Shown piece after piece: positions 1 to 10,502 of a DNA stretch of 64,000 nt. Under the pieces are notes generated by a model that ran no database searches, had not been told where the DNA came from, and saw only the letters and a list, made by a program, of their open reading frames with translations. The translations under genes were made by a program, and so were the position numbers. The first letter of the stretch is position 1. Each line of letters opens with the position of its first letter. This DNA is from Tubiluchus corallicola. Taxonomy: Eukaryota; Priapulida; Priapulimorpha; Priapulimorphida; Tubiluchidae. Location: positions 31,001 through 95,000 of the forward strand of contig JAQGDQ010000395.1 of assembly GCA_030141605.1 (NCBI GenBank), written 5' to 3'.

Positions 1-114
1 AACAGTGCATGTCACAAAATGGACGGTGTGTGTTGAAGTCAAGTTGTTGGGGGTTCACAGGTCCACAGTGCCCCAATCACCCTTCTAACTTTACTTGTTG
101 CGTCAGTTATTCAG
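1..114 (+). CDS. Cys-rich module gene, internal exon (5' part outside window)
   Basis: Frame 3 is open from the window edge to a consensus donor (TCAG|GTAATT). It encodes one module with spacing C-x6-C-x5-C-x7-C-x8-CC (starts QCMSQNGRC, ends FTCCVSYS). The exon ends in phase 1, matching the next acceptor at 1676. The same cysteine pattern recurs in the exons at 1677-1799 and 3819-3946, so this is a tandem-module protein, probably extracellular given the many paired cysteines. Similar small Cys modules ending in CC occur beside hydrolase domains in invertebrate and fungal secreted proteins (family recollection, not tested). The start codon and signal peptide are not in the window. Confidence 0.65.
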
Positions 115-169
115 GTAATTTCTGTGCAACGCTTTGACATTTTTCACACCTGCATTGTAATTGCTTGTC

Positions 170-175
170 AATAAA
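170..175 (+). terminator. Intronic AATAAA, copy of the gene's terminal poly(A) signal
   Basis: An AATAAA lies ~56 bp past the exon at 1-114, in a stretch homologous to the 3' UTR of the terminal exon (signal at 4011-4016). It could support premature polyadenylation, but use is unproven. Confidence 0.3.
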
Positions 176-288
176 ATGCTTAATTTTTTGTGCACTGATG
201 TTAAAAAATAGGCCATCATATGGTTTTAAGACGGCAATCATGGGGACGTGTTAAAATACAGGTAGGCGAAATAGAATGCACTTCATTC

Positions 289-1140
289 TGCGAGTTATTG
301 AACATTGTAGATTATCTGAGCCCGGGCCAGGCCACTCATTCCTTGTGATAACAGGGTATACAGGTGTGATAATGTCTCTGTTCAAGACGAGTCGCATGTT
401 ATTGAACATTGTAGATTATCTGAGCCCGGGCCAGGCCACTCATTCCTTGTGATAACAGGCTATACAGGTGTGATAATGTCTCTGTTCAAGACGAGTCGCA
501 TGTTATTGAACATTGTAGATTATCTGAGCCCGGGCCAGGCCACTCATTCCTTGTGATAACAGGGTATTCAGGTGTGATAATGTCTCTGTTCAAGACGAGT
601 CGCATGTTATTGAACATTGTAGATTATCTGAGCCCGGGCCAGGCCACTCATTCCTTGTGATAACAGGGTATACAGGTGTGATAATGTCTCTGTTCAAGAC
701 GAGTCGCATGTTATTGAACATTGTAGATTATCTGAGCCCGGGCCAGGCCACTCATTCCTTGTGATAACAGGGTATACAGGTGTGATAATGTCTCTGTTCA
801 AGACGAGTCGCATGTTATTGAACATTGTAGATTATCTGAGCCCGGGCCAGGCCACTCATTCCTTGTGATAACAGGGTATACAGGTGTGATAATGTCTCTG
901 TTCAAGACGAGTCGCATGTTATTGAACATTGTAGATTATCTGAGCCCGGGCCAGGCCACTCATTCCTTGTGATAACTGGGTATACAGGTGTGATAATGTC
1001 TCTGTTCAGGACGAGTCGCATGTTATTGTACATTGTAGATTATCTGAGCCCGGGCCAGGTCACTCATTCCTTGTGATAACAAGGTATTCAGGTGTGATAA
1101 TGTCTCTGTTCAAGACGAGTCGTATGTTATTGAACATTGA
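289..1140. repeat. 104-bp minisatellite, array I (about 8 copies)
   Basis: Units repeat every 104 bp (for example ATTGTAGATTATCTGAGCCC at ~303, 407, 511). They are nearly identical apart from the last copies, which drift. Array I carries private variants (ATTGAACATTG, CCTTGTGATAAC, GGTATACAGG) compared with array II at 2166-3337. The unit contains the palindrome GCCCGGGC and is not a multiple of 3, so it is not coding. The array fills intron 1 of the Cys-rich gene. Confidence 0.95.
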
Positions 1141-1168
1141 ATATCTGAGTTCGCTATATAGTATATTA

Positions 1169-1182
1169 TATCTATCTATCTA

Positions 1183-1225
<43 letters not shown>
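1169..1225. repeat. (TCTA)n-(TA)n microsatellite
   Basis: A TCTA run passes into ~18 TA dinucleotides, directly after the last decayed 104-bp unit. The intron from 1226 to 1676 is otherwise plain AT-rich DNA. Confidence 0.9.
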
Positions 1226-1226
<1 letters not shown>

Positions 1227-1676
1227 TATATACTATAGTCATTATCGTTATAGTTATATGTTATTATATTACTTTTTAACGTATGAGATAGTCAGATGAG
1301 TCTGGTTAAACTATATATTACAAGATATCATTATATTATAGTTAAGCATAGTTATATATAAAGTCTTTATATGATAACCACATAGAAGGTGTACTATAAG
1401 AACTGCATACAGTGTGCTTTACAAAAACTATATAAACAAAAAGTTATAGATACCATTCTTTGTTCGCACATTTTATAGCAATATAATAAAAACGGTGTTC
1501 GTTTCGTCTGACTATGTTAATGTTACCATTAATAGTAAAGACAGCTAAGATGAAGCTGCAATACCGTAGCAAGTTAAACGATCAAAAATAAAGAAAAAAA
1601 AACGAAATGCCTTTACAACAATGTTGAAATATATATGTATATACACATGAATACCATGTTCTTGGTCGCTTTTTAG

Positions 1677-1799
1677 GTCAAGAGGAGACATGTGCTGATA
1701 TTGGCGGCTATTGCACCTACCAGGATTGGTGTGATAACGATGATTGGGTGTACGGATTCTGTCTTACTCAAGGAGACAACGTAAAATGCTGCCTGGGGA
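1677..1799 (+). CDS. Cys-rich module gene, internal exon
   Basis: The acceptor TTTTTAG precedes 1677 and the donor A|GTAAGT follows 1799; both junctions are phase 1. The exon encodes one module, C-x6-C-x5-C-x9-C-x8-CC (starts QEETCADIGGYC, ends VKCCLG). Phase 1-1 exons of equal content can be added or lost without shifting frame, which fits module duplication. The spacing matches the neighbouring exons but the sequence is the most divergent of the three. Confidence 0.7.
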
Positions 1800-2165
1800 G
1801 TAAGTTTGCTGTTCTAACCCTCACCTTACTTTAAATACCAAACCTAAAATTCATGTGTGTTAATTAACTAAGCGTAGATAAAACAGTTTTTAGACAAAAA
1901 GCTTGGTGAGCTTAAGTTTAATGAACCCCCTCACATTTGCTTTGCAATTTCCATTATAATTCACGTCGTCACTCTCATGCGTTTGAATCCTTTCGTAAGC
2001 GTTATGATTAGGTTGCTGATAACATTTTAGATAATATTCGTGCTAAACGTGTAAGCAAAAGTTGGTTTTCTTGCTAATCTCAAGCCTGCGTTAAAGCAAC
2101 ATGTAGTTTATTCGTTTGATATCCCCACTTCTCTGGAATAAGTTTTAATAAGTTTATGCTGTCGT
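1800..2165. other. Intron 2, first part
   Basis: Plain AT-rich intron sequence between the exon ending at 1799 and the second minisatellite. I see no repeat or coding signal in it. Confidence 0.6.
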
Positions 2166-3337
2166 CTCATCATCTGAGCATCAAGACTGGTAGACGGGCC
2201 AGGCCACTCATTCTTCGTGATAACAGGGTATGCAGGTGTGATAACGTCTCTGTTCAAGACGAGTCGTATGTTATTGTACATTGTAGATTATCTGAGCCCG
2301 GGCCAGGCCACCCATTCCTCGTGATAACAGGGTATTCAGGTGTGATAATGTCTCTGTTCAAGACGAGTCGCATGTCAATGTACATTGTAGATTATCTGAG
2401 CCCGGGCCAAGCCACTCATTCCTCATGATAACAGGGTATTCAGGTGTGATAATGTCTCTGTTCAGGACGAGTCGCATGTTATTTTACATTGTAGATTATC
2501 TGAGCCCGGGCCAGGCCACCCATTCTTCGTGATAACAGAGTATTCAGGTGTGATAACGTCTCTGTTCAGGACGAGTCGCATGTCAATGTACATTGCAGAT
2601 TATCTAAGCCCGGGCCAGGCCACTCATTCCTCGTGATAACAGAGTATACAGGTGTGATAATGTCTCTGTTCAAGACGAGTTGCACTTTATTGTACATTGT
2701 AGATTATCTGAGCCCGGGCCAGGCCACCCATTCCTCATGATAACAGGGTATTCAGGTGTGATAATGTCTCTGTTCAGGACGAGTCGCATGTTATTGTACA
2801 TTGTAGATTATCTGAGCCCGGGCCAGGCCACCCATTCCTCGTGATAACAGAGTATTCAGGCGTGATAATGTCTCTGTTCAAGACGAGTCGCATGTTATTG
2901 TACATTGTAGATTATCTGAGCCCGGGCCAGGCCACCCATTCCTTGTGATAACAGAGTATTCAGGTGTGATAATGTCTCTGTTCAAGACGAGTCGCATGTT
3001 ATTGTACATTGTAGATTATCTGAGCCCGGGCCAGGCCACCCATTCCTCATGATAACAGGGTATTCAGGTGTGATAATATCTCTGTTCAAGACGAGTCGCA
3101 TGTTATTGTACATTGTAGATTATCTGAGCTCGGGCCAGGCCACTCATTCCTCATGATAACAGGGTATTCAGGTGTGATAATGTCTCTGTTCAAGACGAGT
3201 CCTATGTTATTGTACATTGTAGATTATCTGAGCCCGGGCCAGGCCACTCATTCCTCGTGATAACAGGGTATTCAGGTGTGATAATGTCTCTGTTCAAGAC
3301 GAGTCGCATGTTATTGTACATTGTAGATTATCTGAGC
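2166..3337. repeat. 104-bp minisatellite, array II (about 11 copies)
   Basis: This is the same 104-bp unit as 289-1140, in intron 2 of the same gene and in the same orientation. Copies here share ATTGTACATTG, TCGTGATAAC and GGTATTCAGG, which differ from array I, so each array has been homogenised separately. The first unit (2166-2270) is degenerate. Confidence 0.95.
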
Positions 3338-3818
3338 CAATGAGAGAAATGTGTGCCATGTATTTAAACAGAGTGCAAGAGCTATTTGATTTAGAGAATG
3401 AATTTTGTGGTAAATTCTTGTCAGCAATTTTGAAACTTGCTGTGTTCTTATTTGTTGTTAACATTGATCTTATTCTAACTCAGTGCCAATCTTTTTAATG
3501 TTGTTGATGGACTATAATGTCAATATTGTCAATAAAATATTACTACTACTGTAGGTCAGTCAAATTACAGTATTTTAATCTGCATATTTAATTAATTCTT
3601 TTGTGTAGTAAACTAGTCCGGAATGCGAAGCATGTGTTATCGAGTTTTTTCTGCCAATCTGCTTGGATATCTCATGTAGAATACCTTTTATCATTGTCAT
3701 GGAATCCATTTTGTAATATGTTATTTAGAATGTCATTGTCGCCATTATACAAACGACAATGTGATATTAGTGATAAATTTTTGGAAATTTTATTTTGCAC
3801 TTTTTTCATTTCTTTTAG
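3338..3818. other. Intron 2, last part, with a possible retroelement tail
   Basis: The sequence 3345-3550 ends in AATAAAATATTACTACTACT, which looks like the 3' tail of a LINE or SINE, but I find no coding remnant to confirm it. The rest runs into a pyrimidine-rich tract and the acceptor at 3817-3818. Confidence 0.35.
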
Positions 3819-3946
3819 TATATCAAGAGCTAGCGTGCTTCCTTGCAGGTGGACAGTGTGCATTGGCATCAAGTTGTAATGGGGCCACAGTTCCAAATAA
3901 GTGCCCCACTCAGCCTTCTTCTAAAGTTCAGTGTTGCGTTCACTAA
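3819..3946 (+). CDS. Cys-rich module gene, terminal exon
   Basis: A pyrimidine-rich tract and AG (3817-3818) open a phase 1 exon. It encodes the module C-x6-C-x5-C-x8-C-x9-CC and stops at TAA 3944-3946 (ends VQCCVH). DNA similarity to exon 1-114 and its flank continues past the stop through 4126. This exon is therefore a duplicate of exon 1 in which a small change before the ancestral donor (a GTAATT is still present at 3956) created the stop codon. Confidence 0.7.
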
Positions 3947-4126
3947 TTAATACAGGTAATTTCTGTGCAGTGCTTTGACATTTTTCACACCTGCATTGTA
4001 ATTGCTTGTCAATAAAAATTCTTAATTTTTTGTGCACTGATGTTAAAAATTAGGCCATCCTGTGGTTTTAAAATGGGGACGTGTTAAAATACAGGTAGGC
4101 GAAATAGAATGCACTTCTTTCTGCGA
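3838..4126 (+). repeat. Duplicate of exon 1 plus 175 bp of its intron
   Basis: Positions 3838-4126 align with 1-288: the exon, then TTTGACATTTTTCACACCTG, AATAAA, and GCGAAATAGAATGCACTT up to CTGCGAG. Similarity stops exactly where the 104-bp array begins at 289. A deletion of ~13 bp near 4070 is the only visible indel outside the exon. Confidence 0.85.
4011..4016 (+). terminator. Poly(A) signal of the Cys-rich gene
   Basis: AATAAA lies 65 bp after the stop codon, followed by a T-rich stretch with TTTTTTGTG. It is a reasonable end for the transcript. Confidence 0.5.
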
Positions 4127-5010
4127 GCACAACTGATTTTTGAAAACTTCAAGCTTATTAAATTTCATGTGCTCATTAATTCTAAACTGAAGTTGTCTTG
4201 TGGTATGTCCTCTCAAACAATGACACATCCATGACAGACATGTGTATCAGATATCTTTTATCTTACGATATAAGGTAGAACATACCTAGTTACATGGACT
4301 ACATGATATCCTCAATAAGGAGCCACCGGGCGACAACATAGCCTTGGGTAGCCTATTGTGCTATTTCAACCTAGTACAGTTTTCAAACAGTTAATATAAA
4401 CGTCAGAAGAAGTCTGTTTGAAATAGAATCGTGAGTTTGTTTAACAGGCAATTAGGCAAAACGGCATGTAACACTATCTGTAGACTTATTCAGGAAAGTT
4501 GTACGTTCATTAGTGAAACTGTTTACAAGGGCAGATCCAAGCACCTAGGGTGAACAGTAAGAATAGACGCTGTACCTCGAGATACGTCACGCTAGCGCAG
4601 TTCTCGACAAACGACTTTAACCCTTGGCTTTCTCATAGTTGCTCTGCTAAGCTGTACAATTGAATCATTTGTCTAGATTTTTCATTTACTGGTGTAGAAG
4701 CAGTAATATATTAGCTTAAGTTCGTAAGTATACGTTGCCTTAAGAACAAAAACAGCACGAAAACTGATTGAATAGAAACACTCGTGCAGTTAAATGACTC
4801 TAGATTTAACTATTCTTTAACGACACCAGTTCATGAAAGAGTTAAATTATTTAGTCCTGCAAATTTTCTACAATTTAGTTATAGATTGTAAAGACCGTAA
4901 AAATGAAGTTATACTTAACGTATTTCTCGTATGTAAAGTACAATTAATAATCTTAGTCAATGTAATGTCAGACGTGTTTGTTTTTTTAGTAAAGTTCTAC
5001 TAACCACTTC
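4127..5010. other. Intergenic, no feature seen
   Basis: AT-rich sequence with no convincing coding, RNA or repeat structure. Confidence 0.5.
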
Positions 5011-5475
5011 ATTTTAAATAGAGGAACTAAATCATTTCGGAATAGAATAGGCGAACAAAATAAGATTGCTGTCATTGTAATAATGCAACTCCTCAAACAC
5101 CAGAACACATTATATTTGACTGTGACTTGGTAGACCACCAATTTTAAATGAATATAAGACAAATTCTGCCCTCAGCCAACATAAGCGAGATTTATCTAAA
5201 CAGAGATAAAGATGTGTGCCAGGCATATGTAAATATTGTTAGAGATGTCGTGCGGAAAAAATTGCTATAAAGTATTTCAAATTATAATCACAGAAAAACA
5301 GGTATTGAGTTAGCCGTTATATTGCATATATTATAGGGTAAACTATGTATGTATTTAAAATTTATTCTAAATTGGCATTATGTATAATCTTGTTATTGTA
5401 AATTTATGTTTTGTAAACGAACCCCCCCCTGCAAATAGAGGGGAAACAATGTATTCATTGTTTAATAAAAGACAT
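5011..5475 (+). pseudogene. LINE relic: reverse-transcriptase C-terminus plus 3' end
   Basis: A frame interrupted by stops contains DCCHCNNATPQTPEHIIFDC (about 5065-5125), the C-terminal zinc-knuckle pattern C-x-C...TPEH-x3-x-C of non-LTR retrotransposon ORF2. A second segment near 5150-5270 resembles the tail of the same ORF. The 3' end (GTTTAATAAAAGACATAAT) runs directly into the AAT microsatellite at 5476. It is 5' truncated and mutated. Confidence 0.65.
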
Positions 5476-5536
5476 AATAATAATAATAATAATAATAGTA
5501 GTAGTAGTAGTAGTAGTAATAATAATAATAATAATA

Positions 5537-5628
<92 letters not shown>

Positions 5629-5632
5629 AACC
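5476..5632. repeat. (AAT)n/(AGT)n microsatellite
   Basis: About 50 trinucleotides, mostly AAT with an internal AGT block, begin at the LINE 3' end. The poly-Asn and poly-Leu reading frames through it are artefacts. Confidence 0.9.
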
Positions 5633-5837
5633 ACTTCAAAATCTGAAAATATCGTATATAAAATAAATATGTGCGTGCGTTATTTATCTTTTTCACGAAT
5701 ATAATCATCAGCGTTTCATTAATAAATAATAAAATTGTCAAAAAAGAGATTAAATCTCATAATTTTATGCTGAAATGTGTTGCTTGTTGTTGGTTTAATA
5801 AGAAACAAGTGATTTAGTGGTTTAAATTTAGGACTGA

Positions 5838-6085
5838 ATTCAGCGAGAATTCCTCACGAAAATGGAACATGCAGTATTGCTACCATGTGGCAAAACACCT
5901 CGCGAGGAGGACGCATAGCTTCTAGCTGGCAGCACAATTCCTCACGACGAACTGAACGAGGAATTTTGCCGTCTGTCCTCACTGTGAAATGCGCCATATA
6001 AAACAATATGTTCCATTTTCAAGACGAACGGCGCAAGGAATTTCTCCTCCAGTCATTTTGCTGCGCCTCCTCAGTGTGAAAAGGA
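5838..6085. mobile_element. Fold-back element candidate
   Basis: GAATTCCTCACGAAAATGGA near 5850 faces its imperfect inverse near 6008-6045 (TTCCATTTTCAAGACGAACG, then GGAATTTCTCC). Motifs CCTCACTGTGAAA and CCTCAGTGTGAAA recur inside. No target duplication is clear. Confidence 0.4.
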
Positions 6086-7910
6086 TCTAAGAACATTTTG
6101 CCCAGTGAAATTCAACAGTTTTTAACCGTGGCCTGCAAATGTAAAAATCACAATGTACATCTGTAACTGCTACTCATTCTCGTGGCAATTATTTACACTT
6201 ATAATCATTCGAATGTCTTGATGAATTAGTTCGTTAAATGTATTTAATTCATTAGGGGAAGCTGACTTCATCTTACACACTGCAGGGACATCGAGACGTC
6301 GGGACCACAGACTGCCCCGGCCAACGCTTGTACAAAAAAATCAAGACTTGGGCGGGATATCCATGATACGACCTGAAAATTTTGTGGAGATCCTAGAGGA
6401 ATACGCAACTTTGACATTTTTCATTGTAGGTGTAGAATTTACAGGCAGAAGGTGTGTAGGCATCGAATGAAATATGATGCACATATGTTCACGTAGTTTT
6501 GCGGCTTTTAATCCTACATAACAGAAACATGCGCACATCTTTATGAAGATTCTTTTGGATCTTGTCGTATTATTCAGTATTATTAATAGTGTGGTTCATT
6601 TCCATTAAATTTGATTGTTTACCATAAATTTTGTATAGAGTTAACATTCACTCGCAGTTGTTTAACTAGTAACAAGTTTAATCTACGGCTAAAGAAATTT
6701 CTAAATTAAACCGCATTAAAAATCCATCAGCAGTATTCTGCTGTGCAAAGATAAAGAGTAGGACTACAATTTTAACAAAATTCTGATTTTGATACATTTT
6801 TGCCAAATAGATGGCGCTTTTTCTTGCCATTATAACGAAATTTGATTCTAAGTAGTAGTTTTTGTGCCATAAATAACGTCTCATGACAAGGTATGCAAAA
6901 GCGAGCCCCTTTGCAGAATTAAAGGCACTAACTGTCCAGGAAGCTATCAGGATTTGCACTTATGACGCCTCACTGTACAGAAATAAAAGCAGTTTCATTA
7001 CTTCTTTAACACCTTTCATTTTTGCTGCAGACTACTAAATTGAGGTATCTTTGTATACATTTATGGCTTAACTTCCAGCTTACATGGGCGAAAAAGTAGG
7101 AAAAGCAGGCCTATTTGCCAAGCAGTAGGTTGGATTGTTTTAATTCTACTTACAAATGAACGACTTGACTTGTGTTTTGGTACAATAGCAGTCAACTATA
7201 CCCTTATGTCATGCTGAAAATTTCTTATTTATGAGTGGCATAATTATTTGGGGCATTGCAAGCTTTAATTGCATTTTTCTCAAAAGTAAGATATTGTAGT
7301 TATTGCCCTTTATTTTTACACGGCAGTATTACTCTGTCAAATGCAATAATGCTACTCGTATGCTTTTCTATAGGCTTCAGCTCATTACTGCCAAAATGTG
7401 CTGTGAGAGAAATACACCGTGTAAACAACAATGGTAAAAATATTGAAATCGCATAACACTTAAGCTGTAATTTTGAAACATTCGAAAGCACATAAACTTA
7501 TTTAATTATGCAAAGTGTACACGTGCGTGATATATGCGTGCGTACGTGCGTGCTTCTGTACTCGTATAGTGTGCTTGACAGGCATAGCGCCGACAAATTA
7601 TTTTAACGAAAACCGCAAACTGTTTCCAGTTTTGGAGGTGCCTTGTTCCTAGCTCAGGAGACCCTGTATGTAGGTACAGAACTGATCATAATTTCGAAGC
7701 ATAGAATATTGATTATAATCCAAACTACAACAACAGACTGTACCATAGTCAAAGACACCGTTAGCAGAGCCCCTATAGAAACCGAAAGTATTTTGGAATC
7801 ATCCATGTGAATGAAAAGTGGGTAGAAAATTCAGAGAGGCGATTATAGATACAAACAAGAGACCCTAAATGAGACTGCTCTGGTTTTTATATAAGTAGTG
7901 CGAAACCGTA
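6086..7910. other. Intergenic, no supported feature
   Basis: There are several short reading frames (60-93 codons) but none has codon texture, splice context or homology that I recognise. No array or inverted repeat is seen. Confidence 0.5.
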
Positions 7911-7914
7911 AATA

Positions 7915-8090
7915 ACTTTGCTAGTTTCGTTTTTTTACTTTATTATTATCCTCATTCACTACAATATAATGACATTAAGCACACAGTGACGTCAAAATTA
8001 CTACGTCATACTGTATTAAATTGTTATATTTCAAACATTATCGTTATCATAAAAGAATAATTGTACTGCAGTGGGGCAAGAAAAGCAAAG
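7915..8090 (-). mobile_element. LINE 3' end, same family as 18370-18960
   Basis: Reverse complement of 18760-18960: shared stretches include ATTAAGCACACAGTGACGTC and TAAAAGAATAATTGTACTGC. It ends in an (AAT)-rich tail. Only the 3' UTR is present. Confidence 0.75.
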
Positions 8091-8091
8091 G

Positions 8092-8622
8092 CATAAGTTA
8101 AACATGCTGGATTTTTGGATTCTGAATGGAGTTGGTGCTGCCACCTATGAACAATCGTTGTAAACGTGAATCAATTCAGAATCAACATCGCTGGTGCAGT
8201 TTAACACGCACAGTTTGCCAGGTAAGTTTATTAGAATCGAATTGGAAAGTTTTCGTTTGTATTAAAACTAAACGTGCCATTTCTTGTTAATTAACATTTC
8301 TACCGTTTTTTCTACCCCTTCATATCGTGTCATAAGCTGTTATTACTATCGTACAACGTACATGAATCGTGTAAATCTCATATTAACGAGAACTATTTTT
8401 TTGTTGTTGTCATTATTAATATTTTATTATTATCCTGTGTGTTAACTGACTGCAATGTGCCAATAAACAAATTCCATCTCTGGGATGTCGGTGTTTAAAC
8501 TTGTTAGATTTTTGGATTCTGTATGAGTTGGTGCTGCCACCTATAAACTATCGTTGTAAACGTGAATCAATTCAGAATCAACATCGTTGGTGCAGTTCAA
8601 CACGCACAATTTGCCAGGTGTT
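8092..8622. repeat. Direct duplication of a ~125-bp segment
   Basis: 8105-8224 and 8503-8622 match nearly base for base (GATTTTTGGATTCTG, GGTGCTGCCACCTAT, GTAAACGTGAATCAATTCAG, GTTTGCCAGG). Between them lie ~280 bp of unrelated AT-rich DNA. A related fragment with GCTGCCACCTAT lies near 43128. Confidence 0.8.
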
Positions 8623-8734
8623 ATCAAAGACACAATTCACACGGCATGCACACGCACAGCAGGAATTTTGAAAGTAATAAACGTGATAATGTACATAAAG
8701 CTTCATTGCGGGTTAACTAATTTATATTAAACGG

Positions 8735-10050
8735 GAGGAACAGATAATTATATGTCCCCGAAAAGCCTTGCATACACAGTTATAGTACTTAGCATTACGC
8801 TTGTCTGCTTAATCGAAGATTTTTATGACTGGATGAAATAATCTTTGTAACTTAATATGTTCACATGAACTGCTAAAACGTCACTGGTTCACCATCCATG
8901 TGTGCGCCAAAAAGCGTCACTGTTTGACTATACATGTGTGAACTAGAAAGCATCACTGGGTCACCAGCTAAGTGTGCACGAAAAAACGTCACTGGTTCAC
9001 TATCCTAATATGCTTCAAAAAACGTCGCTGGTTCACTATTCTAATATGCTTCAAAAAACGTCACTGGTTCACTATCCTAATACGCTTCAAAAATGTCAGT
9101 GTTTCATTAGCCAAGTATTTACCAAAAAACGTTAGTGCTTGACTATCTAAGTGTGCACCAAAGAGCGTCACTGGTTGACTCTCCAAGCGTGCACTAAAAA
9201 GCGTCACTGGTTCCCCATCTAAGTGTGCACGAGAAAACGTCACTGGTTCACTATCCAAGTGTGCACGAGAAAACGTCATTGCTTCACTATCCAAGTGTGC
9301 ACAAGAAACGCCACTGGTTCACTATCCTAATATGCTTCAAAAAAACGTCACTGGTTCACTATCCAAGTGTGCACCAAAAACGTCACTGGTTCACTATCCA
9401 AGTGTGCACGAAAAACGTCACTGGTTCACTATCCAAGTGTGCACCAAAAACGTCACTGGTTCACTATCCAAGTGTGCACCAAAAACGTCACTGGTTCACT
9501 ATCCAAGTGTGCACCAAAAACGTCACTGGTTCACTATCCAAGTGTGCACCAAAAACATCACGGGTTCACTATCCAAGTGTGCACGAAAAACGTCACTGGT
9601 TCACTATCCAAGTGTGCACCAAAAACGTCACTGGTTCACTATCCAAGTGTGCACGAAAAACGTCACTGGTTCACTATCCAAGTGTGCACCAAAAACGTCA
9701 CTGGTTCACTATCCAAGTGTGCATCAAAAAACGTCACTGGTTCGCTAAAATAATATAATTTTTATTTTTACTCTTTTGCTTTGTTAGTAAAGTGTGCTCC
9801 TGGAATGTTTTAATTATCTTTTTCAAATTTTATGCAATGTTATTCGAACTTGCTTCAGTTTCTTACTCATCGATTGACTGTTAGAATATCGACGCCTAAC
9901 TGGGTCAGCACGAAGAGTTTAAATTTACAAATTTTATACAACGTTTCTGTCAGTAAAACTTCTGTATGCAGTGAGAAGGCATGTAGGTGTTGCAAAATTT
10001 CAAGACGATTTTTTAGCTTTGTGTTTGTTTGTCCTTTCACATGATTAAAT
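8735..10050 (+). mobile_element. Diverged MITE-A copy carrying a 35-bp minisatellite
   Basis: Both flanks of the 35-bp array match MITE-A (copies at 21778, 45669, 53347). On the left are ATTATATGTCC, TTAGCATTACGCTTGTCTGC. On the right are TTTTTCAAATTTTATGCAATGTTAT-like sequence, GGCATGTAGGTGTTGCAAAATTTCAAGACG-like sequence and a CTTTCACATG end. In MITE-A the corresponding point holds a single CCAGGGTGCACCAC...CCAAAAACG stretch that resembles the 35-bp unit. The outer termini are not preserved. Confidence 0.6.
8876..9745. repeat. 35-bp minisatellite (about 24 copies)
   Basis: The unit is CGTCACTGGTTCACTATCCA followed by AGTGTGCACCAAAAA. Copies from 9340 are almost identical and perfectly phased. 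Copies from 8876 to 9340 vary in length and sequence, giving an old-to-young gradient from left to right. Because 35 leaves a remainder of 2 on division by 3 and the unit lacks stops, all three forward frames are open, which makes the reading frames here spurious. Confidence 0.95.
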
Positions 10051-10500
10051 TATGTAAATCAATTATAATTACAGAAGTCAATTAAAGTATTCTGATTTAA
10101 GATATTATTTTGTCCACTTTTTCCAGTCACCAAGTAGAAATTGTAGTCGATCTTCTATTTGACTTTTTCACTCAATTCGGGTTCTGAGATAATATTTTGG
10201 GGAAAATAAGGAAAAAGGTCAATCTTAATCAAGCGAATTCGGTCAGGCTGGTATGAGGCTGGTCAGTGATTGTTGTTATTAATTAAATAATTATTTGTTG
10301 TCATTTCTGAAAACAGTCACCCCGTTATTGGCTAGGGTTATCTTAGGCTGAGTAAACGAAAAACTAAAAAAACGCGCGCGTAAGTTTTAAAATAAGTTTA
10401 AATATTTAAAATTTAAATATGCCGTGAAAATATTTTAACTTAAGAATGCAAAACTGGTATTTAATTTCACTAAAACAATTTAAAGTTTACGTTTGTGCTG
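10051..10500. other. AT-rich spacer, no feature seen
   Basis: Low-complexity AT-rich DNA with a short GC dinucleotide run (ACGCGCGCG near 10371). No coding or repeat signal. Confidence 0.5.
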
Positions 10501-10502
10501 TT

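Noticed and set aside
3672-3896. 74-codon minus frame spanning the last Cys-module exon
   Set aside because: It crosses a good plus-strand acceptor and exon; no retroelement motif on inspection.
9225-9758. Three overlapping plus frames of up to 177 codons with WFTIQVC-type repeats
   Set aside because: A 35-bp unit without stops keeps all three frames open; coding would not be expected in three frames at once.
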